A stretch of 64,000 nt of DNA. Origin: Laguncularia racemosa. Lineage: Eukaryota; Streptophyta; Magnoliopsida; Myrtales; Combretaceae. The translations under genes were made by a program, and so were the position numbers. Where the stretch lies: contig JBBMOL010000195.1 in the NCBI GenBank assembly GCA_037954665.1, positions 395,740 to 459,739 of the forward strand, written 5' to 3'. The notes beneath the pieces are model-generated. The model did not search any database. It saw nothing but the letters and a program-made list of their open reading frames with translations, and was not told the origin of the DNA. Position 1 is the first letter of the stretch, and each line of letters starts with the position of its first letter. This document shows, in pieces, positions 45,030-56,239 of this stretch.

Positions 45030-46740
45030 ACTTTTATCCTTGAAAGTTACTTAGGATTGGAAAAAACTATGGATGCTTCTTTCTCATTTCTTCTATTTCC
45101 TAAGTTGCTTCCCGTTCTATTTAATTCATCCAATGTACTTTGACATAGGGAATTATTATTCTTCTTCTTAATACTTGCTCCTTCGTATCAACTATTCTTA
45201 TAGGTTTCTCAATGAATGATAAATCTGACTGTACCTTTAAGGGTTCCAAAGCTACTATTTGGTATGGGTTTGATATAAATTTTCTTAACATAGACGCATG
45301 AAACACATCATATACCCCAACCAGACTTAATGGTAGAGCTAACTTATAAGCAACTATATCAACTCTTTCCAGAATCTTGAATGGACCTACATATCTTAGA
45401 TTTAACTTCCCCCGCAGGCCAAACCTGATTACCCCCTTAATTGGAGATATCTTCAATAAAACTTTATCCCTTACTTGAAATTCCAAAGGGTGTTGTCTTT
45501 TATCAACATAACTTTTCTAGTGACTTTGGGCTGACAGAATTTGCTACCTTATCACTCTAACCTTGTCTACTGCTTCTTACACCATCTTAAGCCCCATTAT
45601 TCGTTTTTCTCCCACTTCATCCTAATGTAAGGGAGATTTGTACTTCCTGTTATAGAATACTTCATATCAAGCCATCTAGATAGTAGCCTAATAACTGTTA
45701 TTATATGTGAATTCCACCAAGGGTAGGCAATCACCCCAATTACCCCCATGGTCCGATGCATAAGCTCGTAGTAAATCTTCTAGAATTTGGATGGTTTTCT
45801 CAAACTACTCATCCGTCTAAGGGTAAAATGCAATACTAAATTGTAGTTTAGTACCTAAAGCCTGATGTACACTTTTCCATAATCTACTCACAAAGCAAGT
45901 ATCCCTAATAGTTGTGATAGTAGTTAGTATACCATGTAATCTAACAATCTCCTTGATGTATAGTTAATTGAGCTTCTCTAGTCTATAGTCCACCTTAATT
46001 GGTAGAAAATGGGTGGACTTGGTCAATCTATTTATAATTACCCATATTGCATCATATTTCTCCTTAATCCTTAGGAGGACTGTCACAAAATCCATAGTTA
46101 TATGTTCCTACTTCCTTTTAGGTATAAGTAGTTATAACTCATTAGCTAGTCTTTGGTGCTCAATCCTAATTTGTTGACAAGTTAGATATCTTGATACAAA
46201 TTTAGCTATATCCTGCTTCATATTTTTCCACCAATAATGTCTCTTTAGGTCCTTATACATCTTGGTACTCCTAAGGTGTACTATATATTCGGAGTAACAG
46301 GATTCTTTCACAATCTCCTTCTTTAATTGCACGTCATTTGAAACACAACATCTCATGCCATATTTAACTACCCCTTCAACACCCACATGAAATTCTATGG
46401 CTTCACCTTATTCTATTTTTCTTCTAATCTTTTAGATTTTAGGATCTCTGATTTGTGCATTCTTAATTCAATCAATTATACTTGATTAAATACTGAATGT
46501 AGCCAACCTGTTTCCTACTTCTTATGTCACCATCTCCAATTCCAATTTGCACATGTCTTCCAATATCTATCTTTCAGTGGTGACTAGTGTTGCTATATTA
46601 ATTTGCTTCCTTTGGCTCAAAGCATTTACAACAACATTTACTTTTCTAAGGTGATAATGGATCTCTACATCATAATCATTCATTAGCTTTAACCACCTCT
46701 TCTACCTCATATTCAAGTTCTTCTATGTAAATAAGTACTT
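45030..46740 (-). pseudogene. A3 integrase and chromodomain
   Basis: On the minus strand the zinc-finger region (46320-46150) reads ESCYSEYIVH and SRYLTCQQ: the first His and the first Cys of the HHCC set are replaced by Cys and Tyr. The catalytic core (46130-45560) is full of stops. The C-terminal part (45486-45121) is open: DKVLLKISPIKGVIRFGLRG, LRYVGPFKILER, KPIRIVDTKEQVLR and IPYVKVHWMN, the start of the chromodomain, with a stop after WMN. Gene order and these blocks match A2. Confidence 0.85.
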
Positions 46741-47094
46741 CAAACTTTTATGATCTATAAAGGTTTTACACTTATCACCATAAAGATAGTGTCTCTAAAA
46801 TTTTAGTACTAAGATCACAACCACTAGCTTTAGACAGTCCGTGGGGTAATTCCTCTCATATGGTTTCAACTGGCAAAAGGCATATGCAATGACTCTCTCA
46901 TTCTACATAAGCACGTACCCCAAGCCTTGAGTTGAGGTTTCACTAAAGACTTCAAAATCTTCTCCTATGTTTAGTAGGGCTAACATAGGAGTTGTCACCA
47001 ATTTCTCTTTTAGTGTTGTGAAGCTATTTTCATATTCATCACTCCATGTAAATTTAGCCTTCTTCTTTGACAATTGTGTCAAGAGAGTTGCCAA
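46741..47094 (-). pseudogene. A3 RNase H
   Basis: TWSDEYENSFTTLKEKL leads into VFSETSTQGLGYVLM, where the usual catalytic Asp (SDAS block) is Glu. The continuation to about 46741 is broken by stops. Confidence 0.8.
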
Positions 47095-47559
47095 ACAAGA
47101 AAATCCTTCTACAAATCATCCGTAATAACCAACTAACCTTAGGAAACTTCTCACCTTTGTCATAGTTCTCGACCTTAGCCAACCAATCACTCACTACCTT
47201 TACATTCTTAGGATCTACTAATATACCATCCTTATTTACCATATGCCCTACGAAAGATACATGTTCCAACCAAAACTCACATTTGCTAAATTTAGCATAT
47301 AGCTTCTCTTCTCCTAATCTTTCTAGTACTGTTTTTAGATGTGCTTCATGTTTTTCCTTATTCTTGAAATAGATGAGAATGTCATCTATGAATACTACCA
47401 CAAACTAATCTAGTAAATCTTTGAGCAATTTATTTATCAGATCCATGAATGCTGCTAGAGCATTTGTCAATCCAAAAGGCACTAGTAGAAATTCGTAATG
47501 CCCATACCGAGTCCTAAAGACAGTCTTTTGTATGTCTTCCTCCTTGATCCTTAATTAAT
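47095..47559 (-). pseudogene. A3 reverse transcriptase, catalytic half
   Basis: On the minus strand VVFIDDILIYFKN carries the catalytic FIDD at 47381-47392. It is followed by RLGEEKLYAKFSKCEFWLEH and SFVGHMVNKDGILVDPKNV. It ends at the D insertion; the first half resumes at 52891. Stops at about 47402 and a frameshift near 47170. Confidence 0.88.
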
Positions 47560-47564
47560 GGTAC

Positions 47565-48346
47565 TGATGGGAATCAAACCTTTGGATCCGGCATTGGGAA
47601 GCTTACTTGAACAAATAGAACCAAGACGTTCATATTTTGTCTTTATTTATTTTATAATAATTATTTTTACATTTTAGCAGGTACATTTTGTCAATTTTAT
47701 AAGAAGACGACCAAGCACAATAGCAATTGGTTTGTGAATGGATCACAGTCCATAATGAACTGAATTGAACCAAAGGAGAACCGGTCTTGTGTTTCCTCCT
47801 TGTGACATGATTAGAGCTTAAAGTGACCGATCATGTGTACTATTTTCTTTAGGTTATTTTTCTATAATTGTAGTAGGGTATAAATACTTTTTTTGTAGGT
47901 TTTGTAAGGGACTTTTGAAACACAAATTTTCAGATATTGTTGCTGTAGAAAGCTTGCCCTTTCACACCCCTACTCTTATTAAATTCTCCTAGAATTTGTG
48001 GTGAGTGGATTTTGATTGTGTTATGCGTAATATCAACAACATCAAAATCAAATCTAATTCTAACTAGTGTGTAACATCTGGTAAGGAATTAACTCCTCTT
48101 ATCTATCTCTTGTTCACACAAATTAGGTTCCATTTTTAATTTAGGGTTTACACCCCAATTGATTAGAAATTGGCTCCTTATTATCCTTAATTTATATTAC
48201 AAATCAACAATTGTTCTTCTTCTCTCTTGCTTAACATCAAGAATTAGGATTCATAAGGATTAGGAGTTCACACCATTTTTTATTGCTTGTTGTCAAGTGA
48301 ATCTTCAATTGAATTGTGTACTTGTAATTGGGTCTTGAGCACATCA
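47565..48346 (+). repeat. D 5' LTR
   Basis: It starts TGATGGGAATCAAACC and ends GAGCACATCA. TATAAATA at 47880 in 'gggtataaatacttt' is a likely TATA box. Unlike B, the LTR does not encode the PITRARAK tail; the frame ends within about 20 codons. Confidence 0.92.
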
Positions 48347-48351
48347 TAATT

Positions 48352-48363
48352 TGGTATCAGAGC
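48352..48363 (+). other. D primer-binding site (initiator tRNA-Met)
   Basis: TGGTATCAGAGC, five bases after the LTR. Confidence 0.92.
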
Positions 48364-49186
48364 GTAGGTTTGTGGAAGGGAATTCGTGAATCACAAATTG
48401 GGGATTTAGGGCTCTTGTTCTTCCATTTCATAATTGAAGTTGTTTGAAGTGGATTTGAAGTAATTGTGTTAATTGTGCCGTGTTATACTTTCACAAATTG
48501 TGCTATGAATCACAAATAGGGGATTTAGGGTTCTTGTTCTTCCATTTCATAATTGAAGTAATTGTGTTGATTGTGCCGTGTTATACTTTGTTGGTTGCGG
48601 AATTGGAAGTGTGAAATTCAGATTTTTCCATTGTGATAGTCATCTTGCCGTGAGCTCCTTGTGTAGAAGATAGGGAGGCTATTTGAATTTGAATTCCATA
48701 ATTGTAAAGGGTATAGTAATTGCTTATTGATTTTCTTTGATTACAACATTAACTTGAGTAATTGAAGAAAGTGAATTATTGCAACATTGCCATGTGTGGG
48801 AATCATGATTGCTTGTATGTTTTGTGCTATTGAAGGTGTGTTGAACTGTGATTAATTGTGAAGTTGTGCCATGGGACAAGTGATACCGTGAGGTTATGTA
48901 GCCTTATAGGAGTGTGTGTGTTTGTTGCCATCCAGGTGTGGTGTAAGGTTATGTGTATACCATGAGGTGTGTGTTGTTGTTGAGACGTGTTGTGTGACGT
49001 GGTGTGTAAGTGTGTGTGTCGTGAGGTGTGTTGAGCCTTGAAGGTGTGTGTGTATACTTGAACTGTGGAGGTGTTGGTGTGTAGTTATGTGGTACTGTGA
49101 AAGGTGTGTTATGTTGTTGTGTGTATTGAACTGTGGAGTGTGTTGTTGTTGTGAAGGAGTGATTGAGTGATAAAAAAAAAAAAAAG
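48364..49186 (+). other. D untranslated leader (G/T-rich)
   Basis: It includes a duplicated 'gaatcacaaat...ttctt' block (48386 and 48507) and an extreme G/T run at 48905-49150. It ends in a poly-A run directly before the gag ATG. Confidence 0.75.
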
Positions 49187-50543
49187 ATGTCAAATGATAG
49201 TGTGAATGGTGGGATTGGAAATGAGGCCAATAGTCAGGTTGGCGGAGGTCAGGGTCGTTGTGTTGTAGGTGGAAGAACATTAGAGGAACAATTGCAGGAT
49301 CTCACTACTATTGTTGCTACATTAGCAATACGAGTAGATCAAATGATGATGCCACAACCACCAGTGGCGAATCCTTTAGCACCCTTACCTCGAGTAGCCC
49401 ATCAGAATGTTCACAAGGAAGGAGCTGTTGGAGGTAATAGGGGAAGGAGATTGGAAGGAGATTATCATGCTCTTAAGGAGAAAATGGATGATAATTTTGA
49501 GAATGAGCCTTACCTAAACCGGGAGTTCGGATTGCCTCGGGGCTTAGAATATGTAAAATTGCAAATAACTTCATTTAATGGCAGAGGTTCTGTAGATGAT
49601 TATTTAGATTGGGAGGATAAGGTTGATGGTCTATTTGAGTGTTATGAGATTGATGATCACACTCAAGTTCATGTTGCAGCTATAGAATTTACAGGCTATG
49701 CCGTCTTATGGTAGAAGAATCTTGTGATTAGTAGATGAAGAGATGGTGAGGCTGATATACATACCTGGCGGGAAATGAAATGAGTAATGAGAAAAAAAGT
49801 TTATACCAGAGCACTATAGGCAGGAGTTGTTTATACGACTCTAAACCTTAAGGTAGGGAGGCAAAACAATTGATAATTATGTACAGGAGTTTGAGACACT
49901 AATGATCAAATGTGGGTCAGTCAAGCCTCCTAAGCAAACCTTAACACAATTTGTGTCAGGGTTAATGTATGAAATTACCTGCATCGTAGAGCTCTAGAGG
50001 TATAACACACTTGATGAGGCCATCCAGCTAGCTTTGAAAATGGAGAGACAAAGGCGATCCAACACTTTTTGAGCAGCGAGCAACAGGTATGGAACTTCTA
50101 CAAAACCTCATGGGTCAAATAAAAAGCAGATAGAACAAAAGGGAATAGAGGGAAATGATAAAGTTGTGGATACATATACAACTTTTAATAATAGAGAGAG
50201 GGAAAATTCTAGAAAAGGAAAAGAGGTTGTTGGAGTTGATATCCGATAGACAGTGTCAAGGATAACCAGTGGAAAGATGCATCAAATCAAATGTTTCAAA
50301 TGCATGGGTTTTGGACACATAGCTGCTCAGTGTCCCAACAAAAGGGTAATGACTGTTATGGAGAGAAACAGTGAGGATGGTCAAGAAGAAGTAGTTGAGC
50401 CTACAGATTTGTCTATAGTACTACAAGAGTATTATGATGATCATGACACTGAGACACATGAAGATAAGGGAAATGATAAATATTTGTCTATTAATGTGTT
50501 GCGCAGGATCATGACTATATCTCCAGATGTTGGGGACGTATAG
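49187..50543 (+). pseudogene. gag: D gag
   Basis: The frame starts at ATG 49187 (MSNDSVNGGIGNEANSQ), after a poly-A run. A probable coiled stretch EEQLQDLTTIVATLAIRVDQ is followed by the capsid signature YLDWEDKVDGLFECYEI...VAAIEFTGYAVLW, homologous to C gag. A TAG at 49712-49714 replaces the second Trp. The capsid remainder (49715-50250) is frameshifted and full of stops. The zinc knuckle KCFKCMGFGHIAAQCPNKR near 50296-50345 is intact. A stop at 50541-50543 replaces the Gln before RENLFHT. Confidence 0.88.
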
Positions 50544-51073
50544 AGAGAAAACCTATTCCATACGCCTTGTCGGGTTCAAGGTAATTTATGTGTTCTTTTT
50601 ATTGATGGTGGAAGTTGCACAAATGTAATAGCTGCTGCAATAGTAAAAAGATTGCAACTAGTCACTAGTTCACATCCTCATCCTTATAAATTACATTGGC
50701 TGAATAAATGGGATAGACTGCATGTTACTCAGAGGGCTAAGGTGCCTTTCAACATAGGAGATAGATACCATGATGAAATTGTTTGTGATGTTCTTCTTAT
50801 GTGCACCTTTCATATACTATTGAGTAGACCTTTGTTGTTTGAAAGGAAGGTGCTACATGATGGGTTTAGAAACACTTATGTGTTTCAAAAGAATGGTTCA
50901 TAGATTGTCTTGACACCTATGTCACCAACTAAGGTACACAAATTCCAAGAGCAGATTAACAAAACTAATGGGCACTCAAGACTTCAAGTTGATAAGTACA
51001 TGCAAACAAGCAATTTTAGTCCAAGAAAAGACCCATTAGATTTGAGGACAAATCTTTCAGAGGCCCGAGGAGA
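50544..51073 (+). pseudogene. D protease-like domain and C-terminal end
   Basis: RENLFHTPCRVQGNLC, then VLFIDGGSCTNV with the catalytic Asp kept at 50604-50606, PYKLHWLN and KVLHDGFRNTYVFQKNG. A TAG at 50901-50903 interrupts it. The last part (PLDLRTNLSEARGDD) crosses the polypurine tract into the 3' LTR and ends there at 51125. No B-type repeat domain. Confidence 0.85.
51060..51073 (+). other. D polypurine tract
   Basis: GAGGCCCGAGGAGA, identical to that of B2. Confidence 0.82.
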
Positions 51074-51858
51074 TGATGGGAATCAAACCTTTGGCCGGCA
51101 TTGGGAAGCCTACTTGAACAAATAGAACCAAGATGTTCACATTTTGTCTTTATTTATTTTATAATAATTATTTTTACATTTTAGCAGGTACATTTTGTCG
51201 GTTTTACAAGAAGACGACTAAGCACAATAGAAATTGGTTTGTGAATGGATCACGATCCATAATGAACCAAATTGAACTAAAGGAGAATTGGTCTTATGTT
51301 TCCTCCTTGTAATGTAATTGGAGCTCGAAGTGACTGGCCATGTGTACTATTTTATTTAGGTTATTTTTCCATAATTGTAGTAGGGTATAAATACTTGTTT
51401 TGTAGGTTTTGTAAGGGACTTTTGAAACACAAATTTTTAGATATTGTTGTCGTGGAAAGCTTGCCCTTTCACGCCCTTACTCTTATCAAATTCTCCTAGA
51501 ATTTGTGGCGAGTGGATTTTGATTGTGTTGTGCGTAATATCAACAACATCAAAATCAAACCTAATTCCAACTAGTGTGTAATATCTAGTAAGGAATTAGC
51601 TCATCTTGTCTATCTCTTGTTCACGCAAATTAGGTTCCATTTTTAATTTAGGGTTCATGCCCCAATTGATTAGAAATTGGCTCCTTATTATGCCATCCTT
51701 GATTTATATTACAAATCAACAATTGTTCTTCTTCTCTCTTATTTAACGCCAAGAATTAGGGTTTATAAGAATTAGGGGTTCACGCCATTTTGGATTGCTT
51801 ATTGTCAAGTGAATCTTCAATTGCATTGTGTACTTGTAATTGGGTCTTGAGCACATTA
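51074..51858 (+). repeat. D 3' LTR
   Basis: 785 bp, TGATGGGAATC...GAGCACATTA. The last dinucleotide is TA, whereas the 5' LTR ends CA, a C to T change of the kind common in the window. Confidence 0.92.
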
Positions 51859-51864
51859 GGTACC

Positions 51865-52885
51865 TGATAGGAATCAGACTTTTCCAGGACCTATCACCAG
51901 GGCCCGAGCTAAGGGTCTCCAGAATTTAGTTATGAGGGTTTTGCTAGAGAAACCTAACCTTGAGAAGTCTAACTCACTTTCTACATCTTTGCACTATAAT
52001 TTTGATGCATTTCAGCAGGTTCATTTGTCAGTCTTACAGGATACAAAAACACCTTTATTACTGAGTGAATCAGGGTTGTCAACTGAAACTGATTCAAAAG
52101 CTTCTTGAAGACCGGCATCTTGAAGAACCATTTCTTTATATATTTACTCTTTTATGAACTATTTTTGGTTGTATTTTGGTTTTGGGACACTTTTATTTCC
52201 ATGTAATTTTCATTTAGGGCTAGCCACCTTAAAAGTGGCAAACTTGTAATTTTGAGCACTTTTTAACCCTAGAAGTAGCAAGTATAAATACTTGCTTAAG
52301 AGAGGGTTTAGGGAGCTTATTTTTGCAGAACATACACTCTCTTTTCACGTGTGAATTAGGGTTCATACCTTGGTTCCAACTCTTATCAATTTCAATTCCA
52401 AGACTTGAAATTGTGGCGAGTGCAACAATTGGAATTTGTGAGTCATATCAATTCCTACTTGTTGTGATTTCTTTTCCTCTCTAGTGTGTTGTATCTAGGG
52501 TTGATTAGAGATAGTTCTTGATCAGATTTACATCTTATTGTACACGAATTCATTTGATTATTTGAAAGAATTATCAAGTTGATTCAATTCATCATTAAGG
52601 ATTTCTTTGCTAGCGTGAATTTCACCATTTAGAAAAGGGATCTTCCTTCACGGTTTTCTTTGTCAAATTGAGGCTTGATTTTCGTGGATTATATGATATT
52701 AGAAGTGTTATTAGAAGCCATTTCCATTGTGGTATTCAGATTATATCATTAGTAGGTTGAATTTCATCATTTCAACATTAGGGTTCACTAGAAAAGTGCC
52801 ATTTTTGGGATCCGATTTTGCCTAGACTTGAGATATCTTTTCTTAAGTCTTTTGAATGTGCTTTAAAGTGTGATTAGGCACATCA
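51865..52885 (+). mobile_element. E: solo LTR of the B family
   Basis: A single LTR, TGATAGGAATCAG...GGCACATCA, with target duplication GTACC at 51860-51864 and 52886-52890. No internal sequence is present, as after recombination between two LTRs. An uninterrupted frame of about 80 codons (51866-52108) begins DRNQTFPGPITRARAKGLQN, the best kept version of the tail motif in the window. From about 52110 on it follows B1 LTR closely. Confidence 0.92.
52279..52294 (+). promoter_or_regulatory. Palindromic TATA box of solo LTR E
   Basis: CAAGTAT-AA-ATACTTG, the same as in B2. Confidence 0.5.
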
Positions 52886-52890
52886 GTACC

Positions 52891-53344
52891 CTAATCTCAA
52901 GTTAATTTTGGAGAAGACCTAGACTCCCTGCAATTGATCAAATAGGTCATCAATTCTGAGAAAGGGGCACTTATTCTTAATTGTAACTTGATTCAACTCC
53001 TTATAGTCTATACATAGTCTTATGCTCCCATCCTTCTTCTTAACAAACAATATTGGAGCACCCTATGATGAGACACTTGTCCTAATAAACCCATTTTCTT
53101 GTAACTCTTGAAGTTAAGTCTTCAATTCAAACAATTTAGTAAGTGTCATTCTGTAAGGTGCTTTAGATATTGGTGTTATTTTAAGTACCAAATAAATGTA
53201 GAACTTTGTCTTTTTGACTAATAGTAAGCTTGGCAAATTTTTTGGAAAGACATTTGCATATTCCTTCACTACATACACATCTTCTAACTTCATGGCTTGT
53301 CCTAACTCTACTAATAATGTCAATAATCTACCTTTAGTCCACAA
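52891..53344 (-). pseudogene. A3 reverse transcriptase, first half
   Basis: On the minus strand: YANVFPKNLPSL, then LFVKKKDGSIRLCIDYKEL and RIDDLFDQLQGV, a stop, and VFSKINLRLGY, at which point the E and D insertions interrupt. A further stop at 53114. Confidence 0.85.
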
Positions 53345-53804
53345 GTTGTATGTATGAAGATTTATAGGTCTCTATGCATCTAACTTGGATACAATTTTAT
53401 TTTCATCGGAAAAATTAAAATAAACCACTAGATTCTAATAATCTATAGTGGCATAGTGTTTAGATAGCTTATTCACCCCTAAGATCATATCAAATTCAAT
53501 CATTTCTAATACAAACAGTTCTATTAGCATTTTCTTCCATTGTATTACAATTTATACATCCTTACACATTTGATCCAATTTTCCTCTCACTCTAAAAAGA
53601 ATATTCACAATAATAGCATCGCTTAACAAGATAGGTTTCAACCCACATACATGCATGAAAATAGATAATATGTAGGAATGTGTGGCACCTTTACCAAATA
53701 ACACATAGGTGGTGTTTGAGTTAGTAAGCAGTATACATACAATAGTATCCTAATCTAGAGCATCCTATTGTTGTTGTTGTAATGCAAACACTTAACCAAG
53801 TGCC
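53345..53804 (-). pseudogene. A3 protease domain
   Basis: TYVLFGKGATHSYI on the minus strand near 53665-53710 is the retropepsin active-site block with the catalytic Asp changed to Gly. EMIEFDMILGVNKLSKHYAT near 53460-53520 is the conserved second block. C2 lies immediately upstream. Confidence 0.82.
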
Positions 53805-53809
53805 CTCTG

Positions 53810-54755
53810 TGATGTGAAATCGGTTTGATCGGATTCCTAACTGATACGAACCACGCCAACGTGTGACAAAACCCAATACCAATACGTTCGGAATTCGTTA
53901 CCTAAGATGCCAAACACCCTCAAGTGGAAACCGCGACCCGTTGTCTATAAGCAAGACAAGAACCTTGGTATAATATGAAGACGCCACAATCGGGATGAAA
54001 GACTGATTGATAAGTCGGGATGAACGCCACGGAAGAAAAAATCCGATAAGTTCTAGATTAGTTCTTTAAAGAACCAAGAGAGGAATTCTCTCAAAAGTGT
54101 TTTTCAAACTTCAAGTTGTATATTCTATAGTCTAACCTTGGGAGCTTTATATTAGGGTTTACAATTCGTAACAATAAAGCCCAAAACGACATAACTTAGA
54201 TAAGTTGTGTAAAAATCAACAAAACAAACATGTAGGCTGGCGGTGTAGACATGAAGGCCGGCGGCCTTGGAGCCGGCCTTGAGCCGGTGTTGAAGATATA
54301 CACGACCAGCGTTGGAAATGTACACGACCGTGTACTTCTAGCCATGTATCTTTCTGTGGAAATCTTGCCAATGTACACGACCGTGTACTTCTAGTCGTGT
54401 ATCTTTCTGCGGAAATCTTGACAACATACACGGCCGTGCCTTTGAACCGTGTATACGACCGTGTATGATTCTGTGTAACCTCCAGACTCCTACACGGCCG
54501 TGCCTTGTAAAGACACGCCCTCTTCACCCCGTATCCGGTATGACTTGTACAAAAGCAAGGGCCTTCCCATGGTTGTTCCAATCCTTTCCAACTTCATGAT
54601 TGCTCCAATCCTTTTTTACTTCATGGACATCCTTTATCAACCCGTTAAGTGCTTCCTTGAATCGTTTCGCTCGATTTCTTGTGATTGGTCTAGGTGGCAC
54701 TTTAAGAGGATCCACATTCCATCTTCTAGCTTAGCTCCCATCATGGATCTCATCA
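53810..54755 (-). repeat. C2 3' LTR
   Basis: 946 bp with the palindromic ACACGGCCGTG and ACACGACCGTGT motifs at 54298-54510 in two near-identical 60-bp units. Its last 232 bases on the plus strand (54524-54755) encode the polyprotein tail PPRPITRNRAKRFKEALNGL. A TAA near 54733 replaces a Gln codon that the 5' LTR keeps. Confidence 0.93.
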
Positions 54756-55511
54756 TTCCCCTCCTCTTGAAAAGGATTTGTCCTCAAATCATCGCCTGCA
54801 TCAAAAGGATTCAAATCAGTAACATTAAATATAGCACTTACTTGATATTTACTGGGTAAATCTATCTTGTATGCATTATCATTGATGCGCTTAAGGATTT
54901 GAAATGGTCCATCGCCTCTAGGAAGTAGTTTAGATCGACGCTACACAGGAAACTTCTCTTTATGCATGTGAACCCAAACCCAGTCTCCAGGTTCAAAGAC
55001 AGCTTGTCGACAACCCTTGTTGGCTTGTTTCACATATTGTTCTATTCTTCGCTCAATGTTTAGCCTTGCCTTCTCATGGATCTGTCTAACAAATTCTGCT
55101 TTCTTCTTGCCATCTATATTAACATACTCAGAAATAGGCGAAGGTGATAAATCCAAAGGAGTTAGTGGATTAATAGCATACACAATTTCAAAAGAAGTAA
55201 ACTTAGTAGCAGAATGCATTATACAATTATAGGCAAATTCAACATGCGGCAAAAAATCCTCCCAACTTTTAATATTCTTCTTAATGACAGCCCTCAACAA
55301 AATAGATAAAGTTCGATTTACTACCTCAGTTTGACCATCAGTCTGTGGATGACAAGTAGTAGAAAAAAATAACTTAGTTCCTAACTTAGCCCACAATGTC
55401 TTCCAGAAGTAGCTTAAGAACTTAGCATCTCTATCCGATACAATTGTTCTAGGCATACCATGTAATCTCACAACTTCCCTAAAGAACAAATTAGCAATAT
55501 TGCAAGCATCA
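54524..55511 (-). pseudogene. C2 integrase, second half, and LTR-encoded tail
   Basis: It begins DDACNIANLFFREVV directly after the deletion. The catalytic pair VSDRDAKFLS and QTEVVNR is kept, but the first Asp and the zinc finger are deleted, so no integrase activity is possible. Then come WVWVHMHKEKFPV, a TAG at 54941-54943 in place of Gln, DLRTNPFQEEGND across the polypurine tract, and the tail inside the LTR ending at 54524. Confidence 0.9.
54756..54768 (-). other. C2 polypurine tract
   Basis: Read on the minus strand, AAGAGGAGGGGAA next to the 3' LTR, identical to C1. Confidence 0.9.
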
Positions 55512-56239
55512 TCTTCATTCATTCTAATTTGGTGATATCCACTTTTCAGATCAATTTTGGAAAAGACACTAGACCCATGTAACTCATCTAACATGTCATC
55601 TAAGCGAGGAATGGGATGATGATACTTTATCGTGATGTTGTTGATGGCGTGGCAATCAACACACATTCTCCATGACCCATCCTTCTTAGGCACCAAAATC
55701 ACAGGCACTGCGCATGGGCTCATGCTTTCCCTCACGTACCCCTTCTCCATTAATTCATCGACCTGCCTTTGGAGTTCCTTTGTCTCCTCCGGATTGCTCT
55801 TATAAGCTGGCTTGTTTGGAATCGATGCTCCAGGTACAAGGTCAATTTGGTGCTCAATACCACGAATAGATGGTAATCCCTTTGGAATCTCCTCAGGGAA
55901 GACATCTTCAAAGTCTTGCACAATAGACACAACCACACTAGGCAAAGAGTTAGATAATTCGTTAGTATTAAGACATGTTTCCTTAAAAACCAGCAACAAC
56001 ATAGGTTGCTTCATCACTAACGCTCTCCTCACTTCACTCGCTCTAGCCACATAACTCTCCTTTTGCAAGGCTACACTCTCCTTTTCACTCACCACCAAAG
56101 TTGATCCCCCTTCAACTTGGTCTCTCACACTCTTTCCAGCTTTCCTCTCTTTTTCCTTTTGAGATTGACTTTTGTATTCCTTTTCTCTCTCGCTGTCTTT
56201 TGCTCTCTTACTCTCCCTCTGTTTTTCACTCTCCTTATG
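55512..56239 (-). pseudogene. C2 reverse transcriptase, N-terminal fragment
   Basis: Open in the gag-protease frame: FEDVFPEEIPKGLPS, VPVILVPKKDGSWRMCVDCH and FSKIDLKSGYHQIRM. It ends at the deletion point near 55510-55516, before the palm motif YFDD, so polymerase activity is excluded. It runs straight into integrase sequence. Confidence 0.92.

Larger units (their letters stand above)
47565..51858 (+). mobile_element. D: gag-protease LTR retrotransposon without pol enzymes
   Basis: The target duplication GGTAC is at 47560-47564 and 51859-51863. It has two LTRs of about 0.78 kb with high identity, a primer site, a G/T-rich leader, gag, protease and a polypurine tract. Protease passes within some 150 bp into the LRTNLSEARGDD end block, so the reverse transcriptase to integrase region is missing. 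The plan resembles gag-only TR-GAG-type elements known in plants, with a protease added (inference). Confidence 0.9.

Noticed and set aside
48894..49280. His/Thr-rich frames on the minus strand, also at 3003-3302 and 26218-26445
   Set aside because: They are the reverse complement of the G/T-rich retroelement leaders; low complexity alone keeps them open.
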